This document shows positions 39,118-49,229 of a DNA stretch of 64,000 nt, piece after piece. The notes below the pieces were generated by a model. It was given only the letters and a program-made list of their open reading frames with translations, was not told where the DNA came from and made no database searches. Source of the stretch: PoT sp049331405 (GTDB lineage Bacteria; Planctomycetota; Planctomycetia; Isosphaerales; Isosphaeraceae); NCBI RefSeq assembly GCF_049331405.1, contig NZ_CP186274.1, positions 5,580,001-5,644,000 of the forward strand. Reading direction: 5' to 3'. Position 1 is the first letter of the stretch; every line of letters begins with the position of its first letter. The position numbers and the translations under genes were made by a program.

Positions 39118-40356
39118 ATGAGACGATGGATCGCAGCCGCCCTGGTCGGCCTCTCGGGGCTCGTCGACAACGCCAGGGCCGAGGGGCCCGTCGGGGTCAA
39201 CGACCCCATCCACGGCTACAACACCCTGCCGACGCGCGACCGCTTCGCCGCGTTCAAGGCCGACCTCGACGCCGGCCGGGTCGACCTCGACGCCAAAGAT
39301 GAGCGTGCGCTGCTGGTGAGCCTCCTCCGCAGGCTCGATGTCCCGGTCAGCTCGCAGATGATCGTGACCTCGGCCACGAGCTTCCAGAAGACGATCATCT
39401 CGCCGAGACGGCCAAGGGCCCTCTACTTCAATGACGACACCTACGTCGGCTTCGTGCCGGGCGGCCAGATCGAGGTCATCTCGATCGACCCCGCGCGGGG
39501 GCCGATGTTCTATATCTTCAACCGCCACGTCTCGGGGAAGGTCCCGAGGTCCCGGCGGAGCGAGAACTGCCTGACCTGCCACGGGACCCCCGAGACGGGC
39601 GAGGTCCCGCAGCTCGTGATCGAGTCGGTCGTCCCCGGCATCTCCGGCGGCGGCGAGCGGGCCTTCCGGCGCGGCCTCAGCGGCCACGGCGTGCCGCTCG
39701 AGGAGCGGTTCGGCGGCTGGCTCGTGACCGACGCCCCCGACTTCACCCGCCATCAGGGGAACATCCTCATCGAGTGGTCGCAAGGCCGGGCCGAGGAACG
39801 CCCGATCCGACCCGGCGAGATGTTCGACATCGGCCGCTATCCGCTCCCGACCAGCGGGCTCCTGCCGCAGCTCCTCCACGAGCACCAGGCGGGCTTCATC
39901 AACCGGGCCGTCTCGGCCACGTACCGCACGCGGACGCTCCTGCACCAGCACGACGGCGACGAAGCGGCGGTGGCCACGGAGCTCGACGCCCTGGCTCGCG
40001 ACCTCGTCCGCTACACCCTCTTCGCCGACGAGGTGCCGCTCCCGAAGGGGGGCGTGACCGGCTCCGACGAGTTCCGGGCCGACTTCCTCGCCCATCGCCG
40101 GGTCGCCTCCAACGGCGGCTCCCTGCGCGACCTTGACCTCAAGACCCGGCTCCTGACCCATCGCTGCTCGTACATGATTGAGTCGGCGGCCTTCGCGGGC
40201 CTGCCCCGGCCGCTCCGCAGGGCCTTCGAACGCGAGCTCGATCGCGCCCTCGACCCCGCCACCCCCGCGGCCGACTACGCCTACCTCCCCGACGCCGAGA
40301 AGGCAGCCATACGCCTCATCCTGTCCGAGACGAAGCCGAAGTCAAAGGCCGATTGA
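39118..40356 (+). CDS. Secreted protein with a single c-type heme motif
   Basis: A 412-residue protein with a signal peptide (MRRWIAAALVGLSGLVDNARAEG). The heme-attachment motif CLTCHG lies at about residues 153-158 in a stretch RSENCLTCHGTPETG; His, Met or another axial ligand is not obvious. The rest is a globular region with no family I recognise by name; similar unknown proteins with one CxxCH occur in planctomycetes and Verrucomicrobia. Start ATG 39118 is preferred to 39094 because the signal peptide begins there. It could be a periplasmic electron carrier or an enzyme using one heme. Function unknown. Confidence 0.72.
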   Translation: MRRWIAAALVGLSGLVDNARAEGPVGVNDPIHGYNTLPTRDRFAAFKADLDAGRVDLDAKDERALLVSLLRRLDVPVSSQMIVTSATSFQKTIISPRRPRALYFNDDTYVGFVPGGQIEVISIDPARGPMFYIFNRHVSGKVPRSRRSENCLTCHGTPETGEVPQLVIESVVPGISGGGERAFRRGLSGHGVPLEERFGGWLVTDAPDFTRHQGNILIEWSQGRAEERPIRPGEMFDIGRYPLPTSGLLPQLLHEHQAGFINRAVSATYRTRTLLHQHDGDEAAVATELDALARDLVRYTLFADEVPLPKGGVTGSDEFRADFLAHRRVASNGGSLRDLDLKTRLLTHRCSYMIESAAFAGLPRPLRRAFERELDRALDPATPAADYAYLPDAEKAAIRLILSETKPKSKAD

Positions 40357-40482
40357 ACATCCCGCCTCCAAGCCTTGCGATCTACGACGCGAACACCATG
40401 GAGACTCGCGAGCTAGTCTTGCGAGAGGGCTTAACTCGCTGAAGAGGCTGCATCTATCCCCATCGGCGGATGGACCTCACGG

Positions 40483-40593
40483 CTCAATGCGCGAGGCCCC
40501 GGCCACGGTTGAGCCCCTGAATCGGCCGCCGCGGAATGGAGGCCCATCCGCCGGCGCGTTGAAGCCCCGGGCAGTGGTGGTCGGTTTGGCGGA
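40483..40593 (+). repeat. 111-bp dispersed repeat, copy 2
   Basis: This is the direct-strand partner of 35254-35364, in inverted orientation relative to it. Read on this strand both copies stay open for 37 codons with the same pattern (M-EAP--E-LNRP-RNGGPSA). Most of the ten differences would change an amino acid, which argues against selection on a peptide. Confidence 0.85.
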
Positions 40594-40610
40594 CTTCGAA
40601 GAGAAAAAGG

Positions 40611-40648
40611 CCTCTCTCTGAGGGGGGGGGAGGAATCTCAGAGAGAGG
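40611..40648. other. Perfect 12-bp hairpin next to the dispersed repeat
   Basis: CCTCTCTCTGAG (40611-40622) pairs exactly with CTCAGAGAGAGG (40637-40648), with a G-rich loop. It could terminate transcription from the mono-heme protein gene, though it lies 255 bases past that stop. Confidence 0.5.
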
Positions 40649-41450
40649 GATACTTCGGGACGGGATTCAGGCGTCGAGTCGTCTTCCCTTCGCGGGTATT
40701 TCTCGGGGTTGCTGCGTGCCGTCCCAGCAACCGCTGGTCATGGTTCGGCTTTCGGGCGAGTCCGCCACCGAAGTGGCAACGTTGCCGTGGCCGGCCTGGC
40801 GATGCGCCTTACGGCCTTCGAACGGATGGAAGACGACCTCTCGCAAACCCTCCCTCGTCATCGACCGACTCACACGCCTGGGAGAGCAAGCGCGGAGGGC
40901 CCCAAACTCGGCATCTAGCATGGCCACAGCTAGCGCCTGCCTCCGTCACCATCGAGGACCGACCGTCGCGGGTCGGGGCCGGTTGACTCGCCGCCTCCGG
41001 AGATGCTAAACCAATTTTGCAAGAACCATGCCGGCGGCAAAAAGCGAAGAGCCGGGCACCGCGAGCTTCTTCATATCTCTTGCTTAAATAATCAGTTACG
41101 TCGCCAAGCTCTGAGATGGGTCCCCACCGCTCACACCCTTCGTTCAGGCGACAACGTCATGGCCGCATGGTCGAGCGGCGATCACTCTGGGCGTCACCCG
41201 GCCAAGTGGGCTCTCGCAGTCGAAGCCTCGCGATTGAACGTGGTTGCCGGCGGCATCCTCGCCCGCGGACACCCTGGCTGGCCGTTGCGCAACCAGGGTG
41301 GTCCGCGAGCGGCCAAAAGGGATAGCCCTCGCGCCTCGTCCGCCCGTCTGGGCATCGTACCCGATGGCCCGCGGCGACGACTCCCAAGTCGAACGTGGCC
41401 AAGGCTCTCTCAATGCAGAGAGGCGACGGGAAATCGCCCATTTCTCCAAG

Positions 41451-41465
41451 TGGCACGAAACTTGT
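41451..41465 (+). promoter_or_regulatory. Possible sigma-54 (-24/-12) promoter of the transglutaminase-like gene
   Basis: TGGCAC-GAAAC-TTGT matches the sigma-54 consensus TGGCAC-N5-TTGC except for the last base. It lies about 100 bases upstream of the ATG at 41564. The adjacent convergent gene encodes an NtrC-type activator that would act on such a promoter. Confidence 0.4.
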
Positions 41466-41563
41466 CTATCTCCCCTGGACCTCCATACCTCCCAAGACCG
41501 GGACAATGACTGTCCGGCGTGGGGGAGGACGGAATGGAATCTCTCCTCTCGACGGGAGTCAGC

Positions 41564-43129
41564 ATGCGCTTCGGATTTCAACTAATTCATGCGGTGGCAT
41601 GGATTCCGATAGTCGTCATCGGTGCGTCCGGGGAAGTTTCGGCGGCCGAGAAGGTCCAGCCGATCCCTCTCGGGGGCGACCTGAATTATCAGAGCGGCGA
41701 CCGCTACTACGGCGTCTACGTGCCGACGCGTCATGGCGGTACGCTCACGATCAAGACGAGCGCGGGCACGATCGAGACGCTGACCGGCCCTGATGGAAAG
41801 CCCCGCACCAATGGCCGGGAGGTCGGCGGGCAAGATGCCCACGGCTGGTACACGTTCCGGGTCTCGGGGGCGGGGGCGAACTCCTCCTACCGCGTCGAGA
41901 CGGAATTCGTGCAGATCGGCCAGTCGGCTCGGATGCCCTGGAACTACTACTACTGGCCGACCAAGGGGGACTCGATCCACGAGCCCTGGAGCGGCGGCAA
42001 CGGGGTCGTCGACACGCCGGGGCCGGTCGGCGACGACGTGCTGGTCGCCTCCTTCGGCTCGGGGATCGCGCCGGGGCAGGACATCATCCTCCCCGGGGCC
42101 AACGGCATCCTCGACACGAGGCCGGCCCCGGGGGATACGTCGACCTGGTTCCCCAACCTCTATGACGACCTGACCTGCGTCAGGGCCAACGGCACGCTCT
42201 ATCAGAGCCCCGCGCCGCTGCTGAAGTACGACCAGCTCTTCGGCCTCTCGGCCCGCCCGTGGGAGGCGGTGTATAGCCAGACGCAGACCGTCCAGCGCTG
42301 GCCAGGGCACTGCCTCGGCGGCGCGGTGGCCTCGATCATGCTGAACGAGCCGACCCCGGCGCCCGGCACGGGCATGACCCGCGACGAGCTGAAGGCCCTC
42401 TGGGCCGAGCTGGGGGAGAACCACCTGAATCACCGGATCGGCGACAACGCCAACGGCATCCCGGCCGGACCGCCTCGCCCCGGCTTCGATCAGTGCGACC
42501 CCTACGTGCCGAGGTTCCACGCGGTCCTCGAGCGGAACATCCGCGCGCGTCGGATCGCCCTCCTGGCGAACCTGCGGGCCTTCCCGCCGAGGGGCGGCCC
42601 CGACGAGGTCTGGAACCACGGCGTCGGCAAATACGTCGCCCGCCTCCGCGCCATGCCGGGCGACGGCGAGCGCCGGGTCCGCGTCGACCTCGAGCTGATC
42701 GCGAACACCGGCTCGGACCTGAACGACCAGGATTCGAAGCCGCGGATCAACCGCTATGAGTACGTGGTCGTCTACGGGATCGATGGGGAGGTCGACGAGT
42801 CGGCCGGAGGCGCCTGCGACTGGATCTCCGCCGGCGGCGACGCGGTCTTCGCGCCGCTGAACCTCCTGGAGGTGGCCGAGAGCCGCTGGCAGGGGCACAA
42901 CCCGATGGTCAACGAGGCGAACGTCCGGGCCCTCGACAAGGCCAACGGCGGCGGCCAGAGGTTCACCGGCGCGGCCCCCACGTTCCGCCCGGCGGCAACT
43001 CTCGAGGCGGGCCTCTCGTCGTACGCGCCAGGCTCCGGGGTCATGGGCGGCAACGGCGTCCCGCAGATCGCGGGAGGTTCCCCGAACACCCCGCGTCGGG
43101 CCTTGTTCCGGTTCTTCGGCCGCGACTGA
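41564..43129 (+). CDS. Secreted protein, possibly transglutaminase-like (Cys-His catalytic pattern)
   Basis: A 521-residue protein with a signal peptide (MRFGFQLIHAVAWIPIVVIG, cleavage after VSA-AE near residue 28). Residues ~30-130 form a beta-rich domain similar in layout to bacterial pre-peptidase C-terminal domains. At ~246-258 the segment RWPGHCLGGAVASI places Cys250 at the start of a helix, as in transglutaminase-elicitor and papain-like enzymes. Near residue 352 the segment VWNHGVGKYV could supply the His. The final ~60 residues are low-complexity (Gly, Pro, Asn) and end FRFFGRD. Enzyme class is an inference from two short motifs. A shorter start than ATG 41519 was chosen because the signal peptide begins at 41564. 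Confidence 0.6.
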   Translation: MRFGFQLIHAVAWIPIVVIGASGEVSAAEKVQPIPLGGDLNYQSGDRYYGVYVPTRHGGTLTIKTSAGTIETLTGPDGKPRTNGREVGGQDAHGWYTFRVSGAGANSSYRVETEFVQIGQSARMPWNYYYWPTKGDSIHEPWSGGNGVVDTPGPVGDDVLVASFGSGIAPGQDIILPGANGILDTRPAPGDTSTWFPNLYDDLTCVRANGTLYQSPAPLLKYDQLFGLSARPWEAVYSQTQTVQRWPGHCLGGAVASIMLNEPTPAPGTGMTRDELKALWAELGENHLNHRIGDNANGIPAGPPRPGFDQCDPYVPRFHAVLERNIRARRIALLANLRAFPPRGGPDEVWNHGVGKYVARLRAMPGDGERRVRVDLELIANTGSDLNDQDSKPRINRYEYVVVYGIDGEVDESAGGACDWISAGGDAVFAPLNLLEVAESRWQGHNPMVNEANVRALDKANGGGQRFTGAAPTFRPAATLEAGLSSYAPGSGVMGGNGVPQIAGGSPNTPRRALFRFFGRD

Positions 43130-43161
43130 TCGCCCGATTTCCGCGAGGTCCGCGCCTTCGG

Positions 43162-44610
<1,449 letters not shown>

Positions 44611-44627
44611 ACCGAACTCCTCAACGC

Positions 44628-45869
44628 TCAGGCATGGGAACCGCCGAGGGCGGGCATGCGGAGCATGAATCTCGCGCCCCCCTGCGGCCGGTTGGATGCG
44701 CAGAGCATCCCGCCGTGGTCGTGGGCGATCCGCTGCGAGACGGGCAGCCCGAGCCCGAGCCCCGTCTCCTTGGTCGTGAAAAACGGCTCGTACAGCCGCG
44801 CGAAATGCCGGGCGGGGATGCCCGGGCCGGTGTCGAGGACGATGACCTCGACATGCCCGTCGGCCGTGGGCCTGATCTCGACGTCCAGCTCGCCCCCTCG
44901 TGGCATGACGTCGAGCGCGTTCAGCGCCAGGTTCACGAGCAGTTGCCGGAGCTGCTCGCCGTCGGCCTCGACCTCGATGGGGGAAGGCGGGGGCTCGAAG
45001 TGCAGCACCACACGCTGCTTCCTCGCCCGACCGCCGACGAGGGCGAGCGTCTGATCCACCACCGTGTTCAGGTCGAGGATCCGGCGCTCCGGCCTCGGGG
45101 GCCTGGCGAAGTCGATGAAGACATTCAGGCGATCCTCCATCCGGCGGATCTCCAGCTCGATGACCCGCAGGTCCTGCGACTCGGCGTCCTCGAGGTTCGC
45201 CTGGACGAGCATCTTGATCGCCGTGAGGGGGTTCCGCAGCTCGTGGGCGAGTCCGGCGGCGACCTGCCCGACCTCGGCCAGCGACTCGGCCCGGAGGACG
45301 TTCCGCCCCAGCCTCCTGGCGACGATGTATCCGAGGATCGCCCCGGCCGCCGCCCCGACCAGCCCGACGCTCGCGAGCCCCCAGGCGGTCCATGTGACCG
45401 TCCGCCGCAGGCTCCCCTCGGACCGATCCACCTCGCCGCTATTGAACCGCTCGAGCTCTCGGCAGATGGGGACGAGCTCCGAGACCACGAGGGACGAGCC
45501 GTCGCGGTTTCCTGCCTGCCTGGGGTCATCTCGCCGGCTCCGGAGGTGGCGGGCGAAGCTCGCCTCCAGCCGATCCACGAGCCTGGCCTCCTCTGGCCTG
45601 TCCGCCAGTTTTCGCGCCCGACCGATCAGATCGCCGATCCGGCGCTCCGAGGCCTCCACGGCGGCCGCATTCGCCCCCGACAGGCCATCGATTGCGAGCA
45701 AGAGGTCCGTCGCGATCCGACGGCTCCGGAGGTTCTCGTCGAGCTCCCGGATCGATGTCGACTGCCGATAGTGCAGGTAAACCGACGCCGTGAGGCACGA
45801 GCCGAGGAACAGCAGGCTCATGAAGAAGCTCGGCCCTGCGATGCGGAGGAGCAGGCTACGCGTCAGCAT
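44628..45869 (-). CDS. Membrane sensor histidine kinase
   Basis: A 413-residue kinase. One membrane helix lies at ~residues 8-32, then a ~120-residue helical sensor region, then a second helix at ~160-185 (TAWGLASVGLVGAAAGAILGYI). The HisKA motif LAHELRNPLTAIKM carries the phospho-His. The ATPase boxes follow: NLALNALDVMPRGG (N box), VLDTGPGIPARHF (G1), EPFFTTKETGLGLGLPVSQRI (F and G2). The layout is of NtrB/ZraS-type kinases that pair with sigma-54 activators, matching the regulator gene 17 bases downstream. The sensed signal is unknown. Confidence 0.92.
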   Translation of the reverse strand: MLTRSLLLRIAGPSFFMSLLFLGSCLTASVYLHYRQSTSIRELDENLRSRRIATDLLLAIDGLSGANAAAVEASERRIGDLIGRARKLADRPEEARLVDRLEASFARHLRSRRDDPRQAGNRDGSSLVVSELVPICRELERFNSGEVDRSEGSLRRTVTWTAWGLASVGLVGAAAGAILGYIVARRLGRNVLRAESLAEVGQVAAGLAHELRNPLTAIKMLVQANLEDAESQDLRVIELEIRRMEDRLNVFIDFARPPRPERRILDLNTVVDQTLALVGGRARKQRVVLHFEPPPSPIEVEADGEQLRQLLVNLALNALDVMPRGGELDVEIRPTADGHVEVIVLDTGPGIPARHFARLYEPFFTTKETGLGLGLPVSQRIAHDHGGMLCASNRPQGGARFMLRMPALGGSHA

Positions 45870-46190
45870 GAGCCACTCTGGGCAGAACCCGACCCGGGCA
45901 TCGCAACATCCTGTCCGATCGGCTCCGGCCCACGCACGCGACTGACTCCATCGAACCCGCCCAGAAATTGCAACGCCGACCCGCCCGCGCTCTCGAGTTC
46001 CTCAACTCCAGGGAACCGCCATTTGCGAGCAGGTTCACAACCGAAGTGCCCACAACCCCGCGCGTTAATTCCACGCTATGTTTGCCTCGCAACGCCCAAC
46101 AGACAAGAGGAACCGAATCCGGACACCTGCGGGATACGACCCGAGCCGTCCTCCAAGAGGTCAGGAACTCGATGGCCTTCACTCCCGCTC
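45870..46190. other. Intergenic region between the flavoprotein and kinase genes
   Basis: About 320 bases lower in GC than the genes around it. It must hold the kinase gene's promoter on the minus strand. I see no sigma-54-type boxes, convincing hairpin or gene. Confidence 0.4.
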
Positions 46191-47864
46191 TCAGCCAGAC
46201 GCGCCGGCCTTCCCGCCGCCCGGGTGGAAAAGCATGTAGGTCTTGTAACCGCCGCCGATGTTGCTCGCCCTGAAGCCCGACTGGAGCAGGATTCGCGTCG
46301 CCAGATATCCTCTCTGGCCGACCTGACAATAGGCGGCGATCTCCGCGTCGCGGGGGAGATCGCCGAGTCGTTGGCGGAGCTCATCAACGGGGATATTCGT
46401 GGCGCCGGGGATGTGACCGGCGTGGAACTCCTCGGGCGTGCGGACGTCGAGCACGAATAACGGATTGTCTTGCCGAGGGCCGACGACGGAGTCGACATCG
46501 ACCTGAGGGTGCTCGCCCCGGAGCAGGCCGGCCGCCACGAATCCGGCCATGTTGATCGGATCCTTCGCAGACCCGTACTGGGGGGCGTAGGCCAACTCGG
46601 ACTCCTCCAGATCATAAGCCGTCATGCCCGCCTGGATGGCCATGGCGATGACGTCGATCCGCTTGTCGACGCCAGCTCCGCCCACCGCCTGCGCCCCCAA
46701 GATCCTCCCATCCTCCGGCGAGAAGAGGAGCTTGATGGAGATCGGCTCCGCCCCGGGGAAGTATCCGGCGTGATTGCCGGGATGGACGTAGACCTTCCGA
46801 TAGGGGCGACCGGCCCGTATCAGCGACTTCTCCGATGCCCCGGTCATCGCCGCCGTCTTGCCGAACAAACCGACGATCGCCGTGCCCTGCGAGCCGCGAT
46901 AGCGGGCGTCCGCTCGGCCGCAGATGTGATCGGCGGCGATCCTCCCCTGGCGGTTGGCAGGCCCGGCCAGGGGGATCTGCGTCGGCCCTCCCAGGACGAA
47001 ATCCTCGACTTCGATCGCGTCGCCGACCGCGTAGATCTCCGGGTCATCGGTCTGGAGGTGGGCGTTGACTCGGATGCCGCCCCGCGGGCCCACCGTCAGG
47101 CCGGCTGCGACAGCGAGCGAGTTTTCCGGCCTCACGCCGACGCCCATCACCACCATCTGCGCCTCGAGCCGACGCCCCGACCTGAGGCGTATCTCCAGGC
47201 CATTCCGGCCTTCGGCAAACGCGCCCGCCGAGTCGTTCAGGATCAACTCGACGCCGTGCTCGACGAGTGCAGCCGCCAGAGGGGCGGTCATCTCCTTGTC
47301 GAATGTCGTCAGGACCTGGTCGCCGGATTGGACGAGTGTCGTGGTCACGCCCCGGCGCACGAGGTTCTCGACCATCTCCAGTCCGATGAATCCCCCTCCG
47401 ACGACGACGACCCGCTCGATCCCGTCCTCCACCTTCTTCTTGATCAGGTCCACGTCGCGTAAATCGCGGAGGGTGAAAATGCCGGGGAGGTCGGCCCCAG
47501 GGACCTCGGGGCGTATCGGGGCCGCGCCGGGCGCGAGGATCAGCCTGTCATAATCGATCTCGTATTCACGCCCCGAGTTGAGGTCGCGGACCCGGACCCG
47601 CTTGGCGGCCCGGTCGATGGACTCGACGGAGGTGCGGACCCGGACGTCGATCCGGAACCGCTCGCGCAGTTGATCGGGGGTCACGATCAGCAACTTGCCC
47701 CGCTCGGCGATCTCGCCGCCGACGTAGTAAGGCAGCCCGCAATTGGCGAACGAGACCTCCGAGCCCCGCTCGAACAGGACGATCTCAGCCGACTCCGAGA
47801 GGCGTCGGGCCCGCGCGGCCGCCGACGCGCCGCCGGCCACGCCGCCGACGATCACAATTTTCAT
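46191..47864 (-). CDS. CoA-disulfide-reductase-like flavoprotein with C-terminal rhodanese domain
   Basis: A 557-residue protein. The N-terminus has the FAD-binding GGVAGGASAAARARR; SFANCGLPYYVGG contains the single active-site Cys of the CoA-disulfide reductase/NADH peroxidase group; residues ~150-180 hold the NAD(P)H site (VVVGGGFIGLEMVENL); GDAIEVEDFVLG binds FAD. From ~residue 465 a rhodanese domain follows (VLDVRTPEEFHAGHIPGATNIPVDEL) with the active loop YCQVGQRGYLA. Such fusions (CoADR-Rhd, Npsr-like) reduce polysulfide or CoA persulfide. The neighbours, a second rhodanese and an ArsR regulator, support a role in sulfide/persulfide handling. Confidence 0.9.
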   Translation of the reverse strand: MKIVIVGGVAGGASAAARARRLSESAEIVLFERGSEVSFANCGLPYYVGGEIAERGKLLIVTPDQLRERFRIDVRVRTSVESIDRAAKRVRVRDLNSGREYEIDYDRLILAPGAAPIRPEVPGADLPGIFTLRDLRDVDLIKKKVEDGIERVVVVGGGFIGLEMVENLVRRGVTTTLVQSGDQVLTTFDKEMTAPLAAALVEHGVELILNDSAGAFAEGRNGLEIRLRSGRRLEAQMVVMGVGVRPENSLAVAAGLTVGPRGGIRVNAHLQTDDPEIYAVGDAIEVEDFVLGGPTQIPLAGPANRQGRIAADHICGRADARYRGSQGTAIVGLFGKTAAMTGASEKSLIRAGRPYRKVYVHPGNHAGYFPGAEPISIKLLFSPEDGRILGAQAVGGAGVDKRIDVIAMAIQAGMTAYDLEESELAYAPQYGSAKDPINMAGFVAAGLLRGEHPQVDVDSVVGPRQDNPLFVLDVRTPEEFHAGHIPGATNIPVDELRQRLGDLPRDAEIAAYCQVGQRGYLATRILLQSGFRASNIGGGYKTYMLFHPGGGKAGASG

Positions 47865-47865
47865 C

Positions 47866-48012
47866 TTCGATGGACTCCCTGACGGGGATTACCGTCGTTT
47901 CAAGCCCGAATTCGCCCACACTCTTCCCGGGGCACCGCTCGGACAGCACGCGGACATCGACGAGCACAGCCTCGCCATCCGCGATGGCCTTCCTGGCCTC
48001 CTGCGGAGTGCC
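47866..48012 (-). pseudogene. Rhodanese-domain remnant
   Basis: Directly upstream of the flavoprotein gene a minus-strand frame reads QEARKAIADGEAVLVDVR, the usual first beta-alpha-beta of a rhodanese, then VLSERCPG...TTVIPVRES where E.xxGHIPGAINIPV-RE would be expected. A stop codon (TGA) precedes it and there is no active-site Cys loop. I read it as a decayed third rhodanese of this cluster. It could also be a leader peptide, which is less likely. Confidence 0.5.
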
Positions 48013-48116
48013 TCAGGTATATTTCCTCTCGCCTGCAAATGTAGAAGCCAGCCCGATGATCGACCCCCGGCAAGATTGCATCCCTCATCGGCCGGCTCCC
48101 TCGTCGTCGGGGTCGC

Positions 48117-48653
48117 TCAACCTCGGTCCGAGGCCCGATTCCAGGGCATCCGTGCGAGGACCATCCCCATGCCGCAGGTGTCGGTGACGCCCGAAAAGAC
48201 CAGGCCCGCGCCGATGAACCCCGGGAGCCCGAGGAAGGCGGGATGCAGGAAGGCGCCGAGCGCCGTGCCGAGCACGACCAGCGAGCCCGCCGCGATCCGG
48301 ACCTGCCGCTCGAGGGATACCGCCTTCGCGCCCCGGATCACGGGCAGCCCCGCCCGCTCCCAGGCCAGTGTCCCCCCTTCGACGCTCACCACGTCGTCGA
48401 AGCCGGCTTTCCGGAAGGCCTCGGCCGCCTGCCGGCTACGGGCGCCCGACCGGCAGATCAGATACAACGGTCCTTGGCTAGAATCGTCGCGTGCGGCCAT
48501 GACCGCCCGCGGCTCCAGCGCGTCGAGCGGGATCGACCGGGCCTCCTCCGCGTGCACCTCGCGATATTCGACGGGGGTACGCACGTCGATCAGGTCGATG
48601 GGGCGTCCGTCCCCTCGCAATCTCCTGATTTCTTCCGGCGTGATTGTCTTCAT
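48117..48653 (-). CDS. Membrane rhodanese (rhodanese plus two-helix DUF2892-like tail)
   Basis: A 178-residue protein starting at ATG 48653, with GGAGGAG about eight bases upstream. Residues 1-105 are a rhodanese: IDLIDVRTPVEYREVHAEEA, then the active loop ICRSGARSRQAAEAF with the catalytic Cys, then VEGGTLAWERAGLPV. The C-terminal ~65 residues form two membrane helices (IAAGSLVVLGTALGAFL; LPGFIGAGLVFSGVTDTCGMGMVL) as in YgaP. The rhodanese side should face the cytoplasm. The gene points away from the ArsR gene and is a natural target for it. Confidence 0.88.
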   Translation of the reverse strand: MKTITPEEIRRLRGDGRPIDLIDVRTPVEYREVHAEEARSIPLDALEPRAVMAARDDSSQGPLYLICRSGARSRQAAEAFRKAGFDDVVSVEGGTLAWERAGLPVIRGAKAVSLERQVRIAAGSLVVLGTALGAFLHPAFLGLPGFIGAGLVFSGVTDTCGMGMVLARMPWNRASDRG

Positions 48654-49229
48654 ATCGAACGTCTCCTCCATTTGACGACCGCCCCGGTGCTCAGGACTCG
48701 AAGCAGCCAAAGCCCTCTTCGTGCTGCTTGAGATACGACTTCCATCGCCCCCGACGGCGCGATATCGACGCCCGCCAGGAAACATCCCCCATCGTGATGG
48801 GTTCTGACGCATCGCGTTCTCGCAAGGGAAGGCGACGCCCATCTTGCTCAGGGCTCGACGGTGGCCGCGTGCTCGCACCGCGACGTCGCTGCCAGTTCAG
48901 TCCTCGCCGCGTGGCAGACGACTCGATCCTGGCCTTCGGCTCTTCCTCGAGTGCTGTTGGCCACGCCCCGCAGGCCAACCCCTTGCATCCCCGTTTCCTC
49001 GAGATCGACCCGGGCCACGCCCGAAATCGCGGGGACCTCCCAAGGCAGGCCGGGAATCTGAATCCGGGCCGCATCCAAGGGCTCACGAAGAGCTACAGCA
49101 GAACGGGATGATCCGATCACCGAAGCCGCGATGGGGAGCATCCGGGCTCCTTTCCATCGCCGTTCCTCGTGCTACAATATTACTGAAACTCCAATTAACT
49201 ATATTCTCCACCAGTTGTTTAGTCAACAC
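48654..49229. other. Divergent intergenic region between the rhodanese and ArsR genes
   Basis: No supported gene. The end near the ArsR gene becomes AT-rich: a TACAAT box at 49173-49178 and an imperfect dyad GTTGTTTAGTCAAC just before the ATG at 49230 are candidate -10 and operator sequences. An open minus-strand frame at 48848-49141 has normal-looking composition but no recognisable family and no ribosome-binding site. Confidence 0.4.

Larger units (their letters stand above)
40357..41563. other. 1.2-kb gene-poor region with hairpins and a dispersed repeat
   Basis: No gene is supported. The stretch holds the second 111-bp repeat copy (40483-40593), a 12-bp perfect hairpin just after it (40611-40648), a further imperfect hairpin (41264-41307, arms of 14 bases with one bulge), and a possible sigma-54 promoter at 41451-41465. 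Short open frames here lack start signals, family features and normal composition. Confidence 0.6.

Noticed and set aside
40667..41581. Several 60-170-codon frames in the gene-poor region on both strands
   Set aside because: Overlapping frames of equal quality, no start signals, no recognisable domain; they also overlap hairpins and the promoter candidate.
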